Of a stretch of DNA of 64,000 nucleotides, positions 53,218 to 61,665 are shown one piece after another (within the stretch, counting starts at the first letter, position 1; the number at the start of each line of letters is the position of its first letter). A program made the position numbers and the translations under genes. The notes below the pieces were generated by a model. The model did no database searches. It saw nothing but the letters and a program-made list of their open reading frames with translations, and was not told where the DNA came from. Source of the DNA: Actinopolyspora xinjiangensis (GTDB taxonomy: Bacteria > Actinomycetota > Actinomycetes > Mycobacteriales > Pseudonocardiaceae); contig NZ_FNJR01000013.1 of assembly GCF_900104475.1 (NCBI RefSeq), forward strand, positions 62,001-126,000, in the 5' to 3' direction.

Positions 53218-54237
53218 ATGGTCGGCTTCTCCAACGGGAGTTCCACACGTAACGCTCTACCACTGCGCAGGTTGCGGGCTCCCGACTGGGCACGACAGGA
53301 GGGGACGTGGCGTGCGGCACGCCCCTCGCTGATCGCGGCGGCGCTCAAACGCGCCCAGGCCCGCCCCTCGGGGAACTGGTTCGTGCTGGCGGGCAGTCGG
53401 GAGATCGGTCGGAATCGCCCCTTCTCCCGTACCGTTGCTGGGACCGAGGTGGTCGCCTGGCGAACCGAGGACGGTGCGCTGCACGCGGGACCGGGTGCCT
53501 GCCCCCATCTGGGAGCTCCGCTCGGGCAGGCGGCGCTGGACTGCGGGCAGCTGGTCTGCCGGTGGCACGGGCTGCGGCTGGACGAACGGGGCGGGCCGTG
53601 GTGGACTCCGTTCCCCGCCTGTGACGACGGGGTGCTGGCCTGGGTGCGCCTGGACGACGTGGGCGGAGAGCAGCCGTTGGAGTGCCCCGTGGTGCCGCGC
53701 CGTCCGCCGCTCCGGGACAGCGTTTCGGAAGTGGCCACCGCGACCGGTGTCTGTGAGCCCGAGGACGTGGTGGCCAATCGCCTGGACCCCTGGCACGGTT
53801 CCTGGTTCCATCCGTACTCGTTCGCCAACCTCGGTGTACGGCGAGCACCGGAATCCGGCAGTTCCGAGGAGGACGACTTCTTCGAGGTGGTCGTCTCGTT
53901 CCGGTTGTCGCGCCGCATCGGGGTGCCGGTGACGGCCACTTTCCACTGCCCGGACCCGCGCACCGTGGTGATGCGCATCGTCGCGGGGGAGGGCACGGGC
54001 AGCGTCGTGGAAACGCACGCCACGCCGCTCGAGAACGACTCCTCGGGCAGACCGCGTACGGCCGTAATCGAGGCCACGGTGGCGTACTCCCAGCGGCCCG
54101 GTTTCCGCATGGCGCTCCCGGCCGCGGGCGTGCTGCGTCCGTTGATGCGGCGAGTGGCGCTGCGCCTGTGGTCCGACGACCTCGCCTACGCCGAACGGCG
54201 TTACGAACTGCGCAGCACCGGCCGGTTCCCGGGCTGA
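53218..54237 (+). CDS. Rieske [2Fe-2S] protein of carotenoid clusters (DUF5914-like)
   Basis: 339 aa from ATG 53218; the frame extends to 53137. A Rieske domain lies at about residues 50-140, with CPHLGAP and CRWHGL giving the C-x-H and C-x2-H cluster ligands. The C-terminal part (about 165-325) resembles the catalytic domain of Rieske oxygenases (NRLDPWHGSWFHPYSF), with His residues that might bind mononuclear iron. Proteins of this type sit next to crtU in actinomycete isorenieratene clusters. A role in modifying the carotenoid ring is inferred. It is convergent with crtU, 66 bp apart. Confidence 0.82.
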   Translation: MVGFSNGSSTRNALPLRRLRAPDWARQEGTWRAARPSLIAAALKRAQARPSGNWFVLAGSREIGRNRPFSRTVAGTEVVAWRTEDGALHAGPGACPHLGAPLGQAALDCGQLVCRWHGLRLDERGGPWWTPFPACDDGVLAWVRLDDVGGEQPLECPVVPRRPPLRDSVSEVATATGVCEPEDVVANRLDPWHGSWFHPYSFANLGVRRAPESGSSEEDDFFEVVVSFRLSRRIGVPVTATFHCPDPRTVVMRIVAGEGTGSVVETHATPLENDSSGRPRTAVIEATVAYSQRPGFRMALPAAGVLRPLMRRVALRLWSDDLAYAERRYELRSTGRFPG

Positions 54238-54303
54238 TCGGTTTCCCGTTCCGTTTCCCCGCGTCGGGCCGGTGTCGGTTCCCGGCAGTGGTCGAGTCCC
54301 CTC

Positions 54304-55884
54304 CTATCCGGTCCGCCCCAACCGGTGCAGCAGAGCCGACCGACCGCGGTCGGGAACGCTCCACAGGGTGTGGCCCCGCACGCGCCAGCCGCGCAGCAGC
54401 TCGTTGGCCGCGCGCATCCCGGTGGTGGCCGCGCGTTCCATCAGGGCCACCGGAAGGTCGATGCGCACCAGGTCACCGGCCAGCACCAGATTCGGGTCCG
54501 GAGTGGTGATCCCGGGACGTTCGGAGAAGCCGCCGGGTGGGAACAGTGGACAATCGTCCCGCAGTTCGTGCCGTTCGTCGACGATGCCGGCGACCTTCGT
54601 CTCCGGGTAGATCCTGGCCAGTTCGGCCAGCATCCGCGAGCGGACGCGCGCCACGCTCGGTTCCCCCGCGAGCGCGTAGCCGTGCAGCTCGATCACTGAT
54701 CCGCCGCGTTCGCCCGCCCAGCGTGCCGCGTCGCGCTCGTAGCGCTCCAGCACGCTGATGTTGTCCAGCGGTCCGTAACCACTCGTCCCGAGAAAACCCG
54801 GTCTGTCCCCGCGGACCGGTCGGTCCAGCCACAACCTGGACACCAGGAACGGTGGTGCCTGCCGCAGTGCCGCTATCCGCTCTCGCCAGCGCGCCGTTGC
54901 CAGGCCCGGCGAGTTGCCCACTATCCCGCGTAGTCCCGCGGTGTCGGTGGCCAGCACCACCGCGTCGAACTCCCCCGGGGCGGCGGCCTCCGAACGCAGC
55001 ACGAAGCGTCGCTCGTTCCCCTGCTCCAACGCGGTGACGGCGGTGCCGGTCGAGATCGTCACCCCCCGAGCGCGCAGGTAGTCGGCCAGCGGGTTCCACA
55101 GCGCTTCCGGGAACGAGTCCGCGGCCACGTCGAACAGCAGTCCCTCACTGGAACCGAGAAAGTAGATGTGAAACATCGTCGCGAGCTCGGCCGCCGACAG
55201 CTTCGTGGGATCAGCGAAGAAACTTCGCGAGAACACCTCGAACGCCAGGTGCTTGGCAGCGGCGGGGAAGCGTATTCGGCTCAGTAGGGTGTCCGCGTCC
55301 AGATGGTCCAAGCGTTCGTAGATCTCCGGCACCGAGACCTGCGCCAGCGGCAGCGCCGCGCGAGTCCCGAGACGCGGGAGGTCGCGCCAGTTGAAGGTGG
55401 GGCTGCGTGCGACGAACGCGAAGGCGTTCCACGGTGGTGTGCGTGGCAGTCCGGCGAAGGTGTCGCGGTAGCCTGCACTGTGCACCAACGGGTAGTCCGG
55501 CAGAGCGGTCAGCCCCGAAAGTCGCGGGTCGGCACGGCTCAGCAGGGCCCGAAGGTTGTAGTACTGCCGGAAGAAGGCGTGGAAGCCTCGGTTCATTCCC
55601 ACGTCGGAACCATCGGCGAGAGTGGTCCGCCAGCCGCCGACCCGACCCCCCAACCGCTCCTGCCGTTCCAGCACCGTGACCGACACGCCGCGTTCGGCGA
55701 GGCAGGTGGCCGCGGCGAGTCCCGCGATCCCTCCGCCGACCACAGCTGCGCGGGGAGTTCCGGCGAGGTGCTCCGTGTTCGGAGCGCCGTCGTGCGGTGG
55801 GTGCTCCACCGCTTTGCGGTCCCGCCCCGGCGTTTCACGCGAGGCGGCACCGCTCGTTCCGGTGCTCGGGAAACCGTTGGTCAT
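54304..55884 (-). CDS. crtU: Carotenoid ring desaturase/methyltransferase (CrtU, isorenieratene synthase-like)
   Basis: 526 aa from ATG 55884, 2 nt after the preceding gene stop. The N-terminal FAD motif AAVVGGGIAGLAAATCLAERG is followed by RLGGRVGGWRT and the CrtU-type MNRGFHAFFRQYYNLR. FHIYFLGSSEGLLFDV and the C-terminal FAD segment LVLAGDLVRIDLPVALMERA complete the family pattern. It converts beta-ionone rings to aromatic phi rings by desaturation and methyl shift. No lycopene cyclase (crtY) is visible in the window, so the supplier of cyclised substrate is elsewhere. Confidence 0.9.
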   Translation of the reverse strand: MTNGFPSTGTSGAASRETPGRDRKAVEHPPHDGAPNTEHLAGTPRAAVVGGGIAGLAAATCLAERGVSVTVLERQERLGGRVGGWRTTLADGSDVGMNRGFHAFFRQYYNLRALLSRADPRLSGLTALPDYPLVHSAGYRDTFAGLPRTPPWNAFAFVARSPTFNWRDLPRLGTRAALPLAQVSVPEIYERLDHLDADTLLSRIRFPAAAKHLAFEVFSRSFFADPTKLSAAELATMFHIYFLGSSEGLLFDVAADSFPEALWNPLADYLRARGVTISTGTAVTALEQGNERRFVLRSEAAAPGEFDAVVLATDTAGLRGIVGNSPGLATARWRERIAALRQAPPFLVSRLWLDRPVRGDRPGFLGTSGYGPLDNISVLERYERDAARWAGERGGSVIELHGYALAGEPSVARVRSRMLAELARIYPETKVAGIVDERHELRDDCPLFPPGGFSERPGITTPDPNLVLAGDLVRIDLPVALMERAATTGMRAANELLRGWRVRGHTLWSVPDRGRSALLHRLGRTG

Positions 55885-55886
55885 GA

Positions 55887-56600
55887 TCACCGTCCCCCCG
55901 GTCGTTGCCCGGTCACGGTGTGCACGATGCCGTGCTGCCAACCCGGCATCGTCCCGAGCCGGAGCCCGACGAGACCGTTCCGGCGCATCCGGGAGGCGAG
56001 CTCTCCGGTCGAGTCGAACCGGAGGACGCTGCGCCACAGGTAGGGGTGGATTCCCGACCCCCGGGTGCTCAGCTCACCGGCCGGAATGATCACACTCCAG
56101 CACACCGCCGTCCAGACCAACCGTGCGAGCGGGCGCCTCCGCACGGAGAACTCGTGCAGTGCCAGGCGGGCACCGGGACGCAGCGATTCACGCAGGATCC
56201 GCAGCCCGCTGTCCGGGTCGGAGAGGTTGCGCAGCAGGTAGGCCGCCATGACTCCGTCGAACGGTCCGCGCACCCCGGCTCGTTCGAGCTCTTCCAGCGG
56301 TGCGTGCACGAATTCGACCGTGTCCGGCCACTCCTTCCGACGAGCTCGCGCCAGCATGTTCGCGGAAGCGTCCGTCGCGACGACACGCGCGTGCGGTGCG
56401 GCGCGCAGCAGCGCGGCGGTGGAGGCCCCGGTTCCGCAGCCCGCGTCCAGCAGCCGCAGTCCACGTCCCCCGTCGGGCAGGCGCAACCGTCGTGCCGACA
56501 GTTCCAGTGCTCGGTGGTAGCCGGGGTTGAGTCCCACCAGGCGGTCGTACTGCCGCGCGCTCTGCTCGAAACCGTGCACCACGGGGTATCGGAAATACAT
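55887..56600 (-). CDS. Class I SAM methyltransferase of the carotenoid cluster
   Basis: 237 aa. Motif I LLDAGCGTGASTAALL, acidic residue in VVATDASANML, and FDGVMAAYLLRNLSDPDSGL (motif II region) match UbiE/CrtT-like enzymes. The C-terminal part (WTAVCWSVIIPAGELSTRG) is hydrophobic, suggesting membrane association with a lipophilic substrate. It lies 2 nt before crtU in the same operon. The precise acceptor (carotenoid or quinone-like) is not clear. Confidence 0.82.
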   Translation of the reverse strand: MYFRYPVVHGFEQSARQYDRLVGLNPGYHRALELSARRLRLPDGGRGLRLLDAGCGTGASTAALLRAAPHARVVATDASANMLARARRKEWPDTVEFVHAPLEELERAGVRGPFDGVMAAYLLRNLSDPDSGLRILRESLRPGARLALHEFSVRRRPLARLVWTAVCWSVIIPAGELSTRGSGIHPYLWRSVLRFDSTGELASRMRRNGLVGLRLGTMPGWQHGIVHTVTGQRPGGR

Positions 56601-56706
56601 GAGCAGTTCTCACTCCGCTGGTGTGACAGGGGGACCGTCCGAGCCCGATTCGGGACGCCGGGCCCGAGCCGCGCCTCCGCGGAGGCGGCGGGAATCACGT
56701 CCTCCT

Positions 56707-57285
56707 CTAGCGGGCCGGATCAGGGTCCTCCCGTTCCGGTTCGCCGAACCGGCTGCTCAGCAGTGGAATCTGCTCGGCGGCCCACGGGCTGATCGCCCAG
56801 GGGGTTCTGGTCGCCAGCATCGCGAAGTCCTCCCAGGCCACCCACTTCCAGTCCGCGATCTCGTCCGGATCCGGACGTGGTGTCTCACGCGTGACGGCTG
56901 TGTACACCGGACACAGCTCGTTTTCCACCACTCCCGTCACGTCCACGGCGCGGTAGCGGAAATCGGCCAGCCGCAACCGCAGTTCACCGAGGTGGACCCC
57001 GAGTTCCTCGCCGACCCTGCGGTGCACCGCGTCCGCCATGGACTCGCCGGGAGCCGGGTGTCCGCAGCACGAATTCGTCCAAACTCCGGGCCAGGTGCGT
57101 TTCTCCAGCGCGCGTCGGGTGATAAGAAGTCCGCCCTCCCCGTCGAACACATAGCAGGAAAAGGCGAGATGCAGTGGTGTGGCACTGTGATGAACTTCGG
57201 ATTTCGGCGCCGTACCCACCGGCTCACCCGAGTCGTCGAGCAGGACCACGAATTCCCCGTCGGAAACGGGCGAGGCCGAATTCAA
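56707..57285 (-). CDS. idi: Isopentenyl-diphosphate delta-isomerase, type 1
   Basis: 192 aa Nudix-fold enzyme. NSCCGHPAPGE holds the catalytic Cys and a metal His, and the Nudix-like stretch RVGEELGV and ENELCPVY hold the catalytic Glu. It interconverts IPP and DMAPP, balancing precursors for the nearby carotenoid and hopanoid pathways. It starts 3 nt after crtB and belongs to the crt operon. There are 106 bp before the methyltransferase. Confidence 0.95.
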   Translation of the reverse strand: MNSASPVSDGEFVVLLDDSGEPVGTAPKSEVHHSATPLHLAFSCYVFDGEGGLLITRRALEKRTWPGVWTNSCCGHPAPGESMADAVHRRVGEELGVHLGELRLRLADFRYRAVDVTGVVENELCPVYTAVTRETPRPDPDEIADWKWVAWEDFAMLATRTPWAISPWAAEQIPLLSSRFGEPEREDPDPAR

Positions 57286-57288
57286 CGG

Positions 57289-58275
57289 CTACCTACCACC
57301 CAACATCGAACTAGACGACACATCTTCACATCCGTCCGGCAACCGTGCCCGGAGCCGCGCCGTGGCCACAGCTCCGCAGCCGCTCAGCGCCACCCCGAGT
57401 CCCCGGGAGCGGGACACCGAGACACGATTGGCGAACACGTCGTACCCGGATTCCACTATCCGGTCCAGTATTTCACCGTAAAGCGTGTAAGCAGTGGAAA
57501 TACACGGTCGCGAGATCGGATCCAACATCGCGATTCCCGGTGCGGCCCGGCGGTAGACCGCTCTGGTGCGGGCAACCTGATCGGCCAGTGCCCGGCGAAC
57601 CCGACGGTCCGGTAAACCCCCGCGCAGGCACTGTCGCAACCGGGATTCGTCGACGTCGAACGCGGCCAGCTCGTCAGCGGGGAGATAGACGCGCCCCCTG
57701 CGCAGGTCCTCTCCCACGTCCCGGAGGAAGTTGGTGAGCTGGAACGCGTTACCCAGCGCCGCCGCGTACGGTGCGGCCTCCTCGGCGGGGCACCGCGTCC
57801 CCAGCACGGGCAGTACCTGCAAGCCGATGACCTCGGCGGAGCCGTAGACGTAGTCGTTCAGTTCGGCCCGGTTCCGGTACGCGGAAACCGTGAGATCCTG
57901 GCGCATCGAGGCCATGAAGGAGTGGAAGTAGTGCTGTTCGATCCCGTACCGGTTCGCGGTGTCGACCACCGCGCGGACCACCGCGAGCTCACTCTCCTCA
58001 CCGGCGAAAGCCCTGGTCAACTCAGCGGCCAGCTCGTCGAGACCGGCGCTTTTGTCTCGCTCGTCGAGTGCGTCACCCGGATCGTCGACGATGTCGTCGA
58101 CCTCGCGCGCCAACCCGTACAACGCGTGTATCGCCGGACGGCGCGAGGGCGGCAGGAGCCTGGTGGCCAGGAAATAGGTGCGTCCGTGTGTCTCGTTGAC
58201 CCGGCGGCAGTACCGGTAGGCGGCTCGAAGCCGTCGTGAGCGGATGCCGGCCGCGTCGAGCTCTCGTTCGCTCAT
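57289..58275 (-). CDS. crtB: Phytoene synthase
   Basis: 328 aa from ATG 58275, overlapping the crtI stop by ATGA. The first acidic motif is REVDDIVDD (about residue 60) and the second NFLRDVGEDLRRGRVYLP; QLTNFLRDVGEDL is the phytoene synthase signature. It joins two geranylgeranyl diphosphates into phytoene. No crtE is in the cluster; the polyprenyl synthase at 36488 or a distant gene must supply GGPP. Confidence 0.95.
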   Translation of the reverse strand: MSERELDAAGIRSRRLRAAYRYCRRVNETHGRTYFLATRLLPPSRRPAIHALYGLAREVDDIVDDPGDALDERDKSAGLDELAAELTRAFAGEESELAVVRAVVDTANRYGIEQHYFHSFMASMRQDLTVSAYRNRAELNDYVYGSAEVIGLQVLPVLGTRCPAEEAAPYAAALGNAFQLTNFLRDVGEDLRRGRVYLPADELAAFDVDESRLRQCLRGGLPDRRVRRALADQVARTRAVYRRAAPGIAMLDPISRPCISTAYTLYGEILDRIVESGYDVFANRVSVSRSRGLGVALSGCGAVATARLRARLPDGCEDVSSSSMLGGR

Positions 58276-59801
58276 CGCGCATCCGACCCGGTGCCGAGCA
58301 CACGGCGTGCCGTCGGGAGGGGGCGTGGTCCCCCGATGATCCGGTGCGCGGCCAGCTTGCCCGAGAGCAACGCCGTCGGAACTCCTACTCCCGGGGTGGT
58401 TCCGCACCCTGCGAGTACCGCGTTCTCCACCCCCCGGACCAGGTTTCTCGGTCGGAAGGGCCCGGTCTGGGCGAAGGTGTGAGCGGCGCTGAAGGGGGTT
58501 CCTGCCAGCATTCCCAGCTCGGCCCAGTCAGCGGGTGAGACGATGCGGCTGACCTCGACGGAGGCGTCGAACCCCGGCATGACGCGCCGCTGCAACGAGT
58601 CGATCACCTCTTGCGCGTATCCCCGTGCGATGGCGTTCCAGTCGAACCGCGCGAGGTCGAGATTGGGGCAGGGGACCAGTATGTGGTGCAGATGTCTGCC
58701 CGGCGGGGCCAGGGACGGGTCACTGCGGGTCGGGTTCGTGATGAGCACCGAGGGGTCGCTCATCAGGGTTCCCTGCCGGGTCAGCTCGTCGAAGGTGCGC
58801 TTCCACGAGTCCCCGAAGGAGAGCGTGTGGTGACTCAGCTCCGGCTGGTCCCGGTTGGTTCCGGTGTGCACCAGCAGCGCGGAGGGAGCCGCGCGCAGCC
58901 GCAGGGGGCGGCGGGGGGTGCGGCCCAGTAGCCGGTACGAGATCGGGAGGTCGGGGGTGAGGACCACCGAGTCGCACGGGATGCGTTCTCCGTGCTCGGT
59001 GTGCACGGCGGTAACCCGCGTTCCCCGGCGCTCCAGACGTGTCACCGAGCTGCCGTACCGCAGGTGTGCTCCGGCCTCGGCGGCGGCCCCGGCCAGCGTG
59101 TCCGGTACCGCGCGCATTCCACCGCGCGGGAAGTAGACCCCGCGAACGGTGTCCATGTAGGAGATCACCGCATAGGCGGCCAGGGCGTTGTGCGGTGCCA
59201 CGCCCGCGTACAGCGCCTGGAACGAGAACACCTTCCGCAGCCGCTCGTCCCGCAGGAACCGGCCGATCGCACGGTGCAGCCCGCCGAAACCCCCGAGCGC
59301 CGCCAGCCGGGCCAGGTTGGGGTCCAGCAGATCCCGTGGCGAGTCGAAGTTGGCGTCGATGAAGGTCTCGTACTGCGCCGCGTAGAGGCGGGTCAGCCAA
59401 TGCCGTAACCGCCGGTACCCGTCCGCCTCGGTCGGCCCCGCGAACTCCCGGACCCGTTGCTCCATGGCCGCCGCGTCGGTGCTCACGTCGATGCTCGAAC
59501 CGTCCGCGAAGCGGGCGCGGTAGGCCGGATCCAGCTGTATCAGGTCCAGGCGGTCCCGCGTCGATTCGCCCACCGCCGCCAGCGCCTCGTCCAGCAGTTC
59601 CGGCATGGTGAGCACCGTCGGTCCGGTGTCCATGCGGTACCCCGCGATGTCCATCCGGCCCGCGCGTCCCCCGGGGAAAGGGGCGCTTTCGACGACGGTC
59701 ACCTCGCGTCCCGCACCGAGCAGGTGAAGCGCCGTGGTCAGGCCGGAAAGCCCCGCCCCCACTACCACCACCCGATCGGTGGGGCCGGTGACTGTCCGCA
59801 T
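58272..59801 (-). CDS. crtI: Phytoene desaturase CrtI
   Basis: 509 aa. The FAD-binding N-terminus VVVVGAGLSGLTTALHLLGAG is followed by GGRAGRMDIAGYRMDTGPTVLTMP. The C-terminal bacterial-type phytoene dehydrogenase signature is NLVRGVENAVLAGCGTTPGVGVPTALLSGKLAA. It introduces double bonds into phytoene to form lycopene. It is the first gene of the crt operon, with a consensus-like promoter about 85 bp upstream. Confidence 0.96.
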   Translation of the reverse strand: MRTVTGPTDRVVVVGAGLSGLTTALHLLGAGREVTVVESAPFPGGRAGRMDIAGYRMDTGPTVLTMPELLDEALAAVGESTRDRLDLIQLDPAYRARFADGSSIDVSTDAAAMEQRVREFAGPTEADGYRRLRHWLTRLYAAQYETFIDANFDSPRDLLDPNLARLAALGGFGGLHRAIGRFLRDERLRKVFSFQALYAGVAPHNALAAYAVISYMDTVRGVYFPRGGMRAVPDTLAGAAAEAGAHLRYGSSVTRLERRGTRVTAVHTEHGERIPCDSVVLTPDLPISYRLLGRTPRRPLRLRAAPSALLVHTGTNRDQPELSHHTLSFGDSWKRTFDELTRQGTLMSDPSVLITNPTRSDPSLAPPGRHLHHILVPCPNLDLARFDWNAIARGYAQEVIDSLQRRVMPGFDASVEVSRIVSPADWAELGMLAGTPFSAAHTFAQTGPFRPRNLVRGVENAVLAGCGTTPGVGVPTALLSGKLAAHRIIGGPRPLPTARRVLGTGSDAR

Positions 59802-60224
59802 GCGGTTTGCTCCTCGGGGTGTCGGGCGGGATGGTTTCGGTCGGGGTGAGTCAGACCGTGTGACGGCGGAACCGTCCGTCGCGGCTCAGTCTAGAAATCC
59901 ACTCGGGTCCCTTCAAATCCGCGAGATCACTTTTTCGGGTGAGGGTCCGTGAACACGACGCGCGGAGGGGCGCTACGAACGCTATACACGACTGTGCCGT
60001 CGCGGTGGGGCGCCGCGCTCCGGAGTTCACCCATCGGTGGGCCGGGGAGGCCTGCAATCGGTCGCTCCCGTACGACCTCCCGCCGCTCGGGCCACGAATC
60101 GCCACCAATCCCTTCCCGGCCGGGCTCCGAACACTGTTCGGCGGGGTGTGTGGTCGCGCGCCCCGAGCGCTCCGTTGCCGGTAGCGACGACAGAGAACAT
60201 TCCGATTACGAGGAGTCAGGCACA
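59802..60224. other. Divergent intergenic region upstream of crtI
   Basis: 423 bp between crtI and a GT2 gene. It holds the crtI promoter described separately. AGGAG at 60211-60215 is the ribosome binding site for the GTG at 60225. The rest shows no gene that I recognise, although an open frame continues upstream of the GT2 start with Arg/Pro-rich noise. Confidence 0.5.
59888..59916 (-). promoter_or_regulatory. Promoter of the crt operon
   Basis: On the minus strand TTGAAG (59916-59911), a 17-bp spacer, then TAGACT (59893-59888), a close match to the housekeeping sigma consensus. Transcription would begin near 59881, giving a leader of about 80 nt before crtI. No adjacent LitR/MerR-type regulator or ECF sigma gene is visible, so light induction cannot be inferred. 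Confidence 0.65.
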
Positions 60225-60956
60225 GTGATCCAGGATGGTCCTACGAGTGATGCCGACCACGCCGTTCGGAGCCCGAACATGCCGCCGTTGAACGAAACCA
60301 CCGATGTAGAGGTGGTGCTGCCCTGCCTCGACGAGGCCGTAGCTCTACCAGCTGTGCTGGACTCGATCGTCGGCGGGCTCTCGTTGCCCGTCCTGTTGGT
60401 GGACAACGGTTCCAGCGACGGTTCCGCGGAGGTCGCGGCCAGGCACGGGGCACGAGTCGTCCACGAACCGAACCCGGGCTACGGAGCCGCGGTGCACGCG
60501 GGAGTGTCACACGCTCGCGGGCGGATCGTCTGCGTGCTCGACGCCGACGGTTCCGTGGACCCGGCGGAACTGCCGAACCTGATCGGGCCGGTGTCCTCCG
60601 GGGAGGCCGATCTCGTGGTGGGAAGGCGGGTACCGACCGTACGCGCGGCCATGGCGTGGCACGCACGAGCGGGCAACGCCGCGATCGCGGCACTGGTCCG
60701 CCGCCACGGAGTGCCGGTGCACGATCTGGCACCGGTGCGGGTGGCCGAGCGTGAGAAGCTGCTCGACCTGGGGATTCGGGACCGCGCGTTCGGGTATCCG
60801 CTCGAACTGCTGCTGCGGGCGGGGCGTGCCCACTGGCGCGTGCGCGAGCTGCCGGTGCGCTATGCCCCTCGGGCCAGCGGCACGCGGTCCAAGGTCAGTG
60901 GCTCGGTGAAGGGAACCGCACGCGCGGTGCGCGACATGATCAAGGTGCTGCGATGA
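60225..60956 (+). CDS. Glycosyltransferase family 2 protein
   Basis: 243 aa from GTG 60225 (AGGAG 9 nt upstream). GT-A fold: VEVVLPCLDEAVALPAVLDSI, VDNGSSDGSAEVA, PGYGAAVHAG, and the DxD metal motif in VCVLDADGSVDP. There is no transmembrane segment. These DPM1/WcaA-like enzymes transfer a sugar to a carrier or small molecule. It overlaps the following DUF2064 gene by ATGA, so both should be made together. Confidence 0.88.
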   Translation: MIQDGPTSDADHAVRSPNMPPLNETTDVEVVLPCLDEAVALPAVLDSIVGGLSLPVLLVDNGSSDGSAEVAARHGARVVHEPNPGYGAAVHAGVSHARGRIVCVLDADGSVDPAELPNLIGPVSSGEADLVVGRRVPTVRAAMAWHARAGNAAIAALVRRHGVPVHDLAPVRVAEREKLLDLGIRDRAFGYPLELLLRAGRAHWRVRELPVRYAPRASGTRSKVSGSVKGTARAVRDMIKVLR

Positions 60957-61639
60957 ACCCGACCGTCGTACTCGTGGTAGCCAAGGCTCCCGAAACGGGG
61001 GTGGCGAAGACGCGACTCACCCCGCCGCTTGCACCGGAACGGGCCGCTGCGGTGGCGGCGGCCAGTCTGCTGGATACGCTGGCCGCGGTCGGTGGGATGT
61101 CCGCCATCCATCCGGTGGTCGCCTGGACGGGTGAACTCGAACGGGCCTGTCGACATGACGAGGTGCGCGCGGCCATGGCCGGTATGGACCTCCTGTGGCA
61201 GCGCGGGGGCCACTTCGGCGAGCGACTCGCCGCGGCGCACGCCGACGTGGCCGAACGCTATCCGGGATGCCCCGTGCTGCAGATCGGGATGGACACGCCG
61301 CAGGTCACCCCCGAACTGCTCACTGAAGCGACGAGGACGCTGCGTCGTTCCGGCGGGCCCGAGGCCGTCCTGGGACCCGCCCACGACGGCGGGTGGTGGG
61401 CTCTGGGACTGCGCGATCCGCGTGCGGCTGAGGTGCTCGGTGTGGTTCCGATGTCAAGGTCGGACACCGGCGAGTTGACCGGCGCTGCCCTGACGCGACA
61501 CGGTCTGCGCGTGGTGCGGTTGCCGGAGCTCTCCGACGTGGACACCGTCGAGGACGCGCGCCGGGTGGCCGAGCTCGTGCCGAACTCGCGCTTCGCCGGG
61601 GCGTTGTACGCCGAAGCCGGGCGGGAGAACGTGGGGTGA
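60953..61639 (+). CDS. DUF2064 (TIGR04282-like) nucleotidyl/glycosyltransferase-fold protein
   Basis: 228 aa. VVLVVAKAPETGVAKTRLTPPL is the conserved N-terminus of the DUF2064/CofC-like family; LQIGMDTPQVTPELL and GPAHDGGWWALGLRDP follow as expected. The fold is that of NTP-transferases. A reaction is not established. It is coupled to the GT2 gene, and convergent with a sugar-nucleotide epimerase gene 26 bp away, so a glycoconjugate pathway is likely. Confidence 0.85.
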   Translation: MNPTVVLVVAKAPETGVAKTRLTPPLAPERAAAVAAASLLDTLAAVGGMSAIHPVVAWTGELERACRHDEVRAAMAGMDLLWQRGGHFGERLAAAHADVAERYPGCPVLQIGMDTPQVTPELLTEATRTLRRSGGPEAVLGPAHDGGWWALGLRDPRAAEVLGVVPMSRSDTGELTGAALTRHGLRVVRLPELSDVDTVEDARRVAELVPNSRFAGALYAEAGRENVG

Positions 61640-61665
61640 CGGTGACCGGGGCAGTGCCGTTCGGC

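Noticed and set aside
52863-53252. 129-aa open frame before the Rieske gene
   Set aside because: Arg-rich, no domain, overlaps the Rieske start; likely noise.
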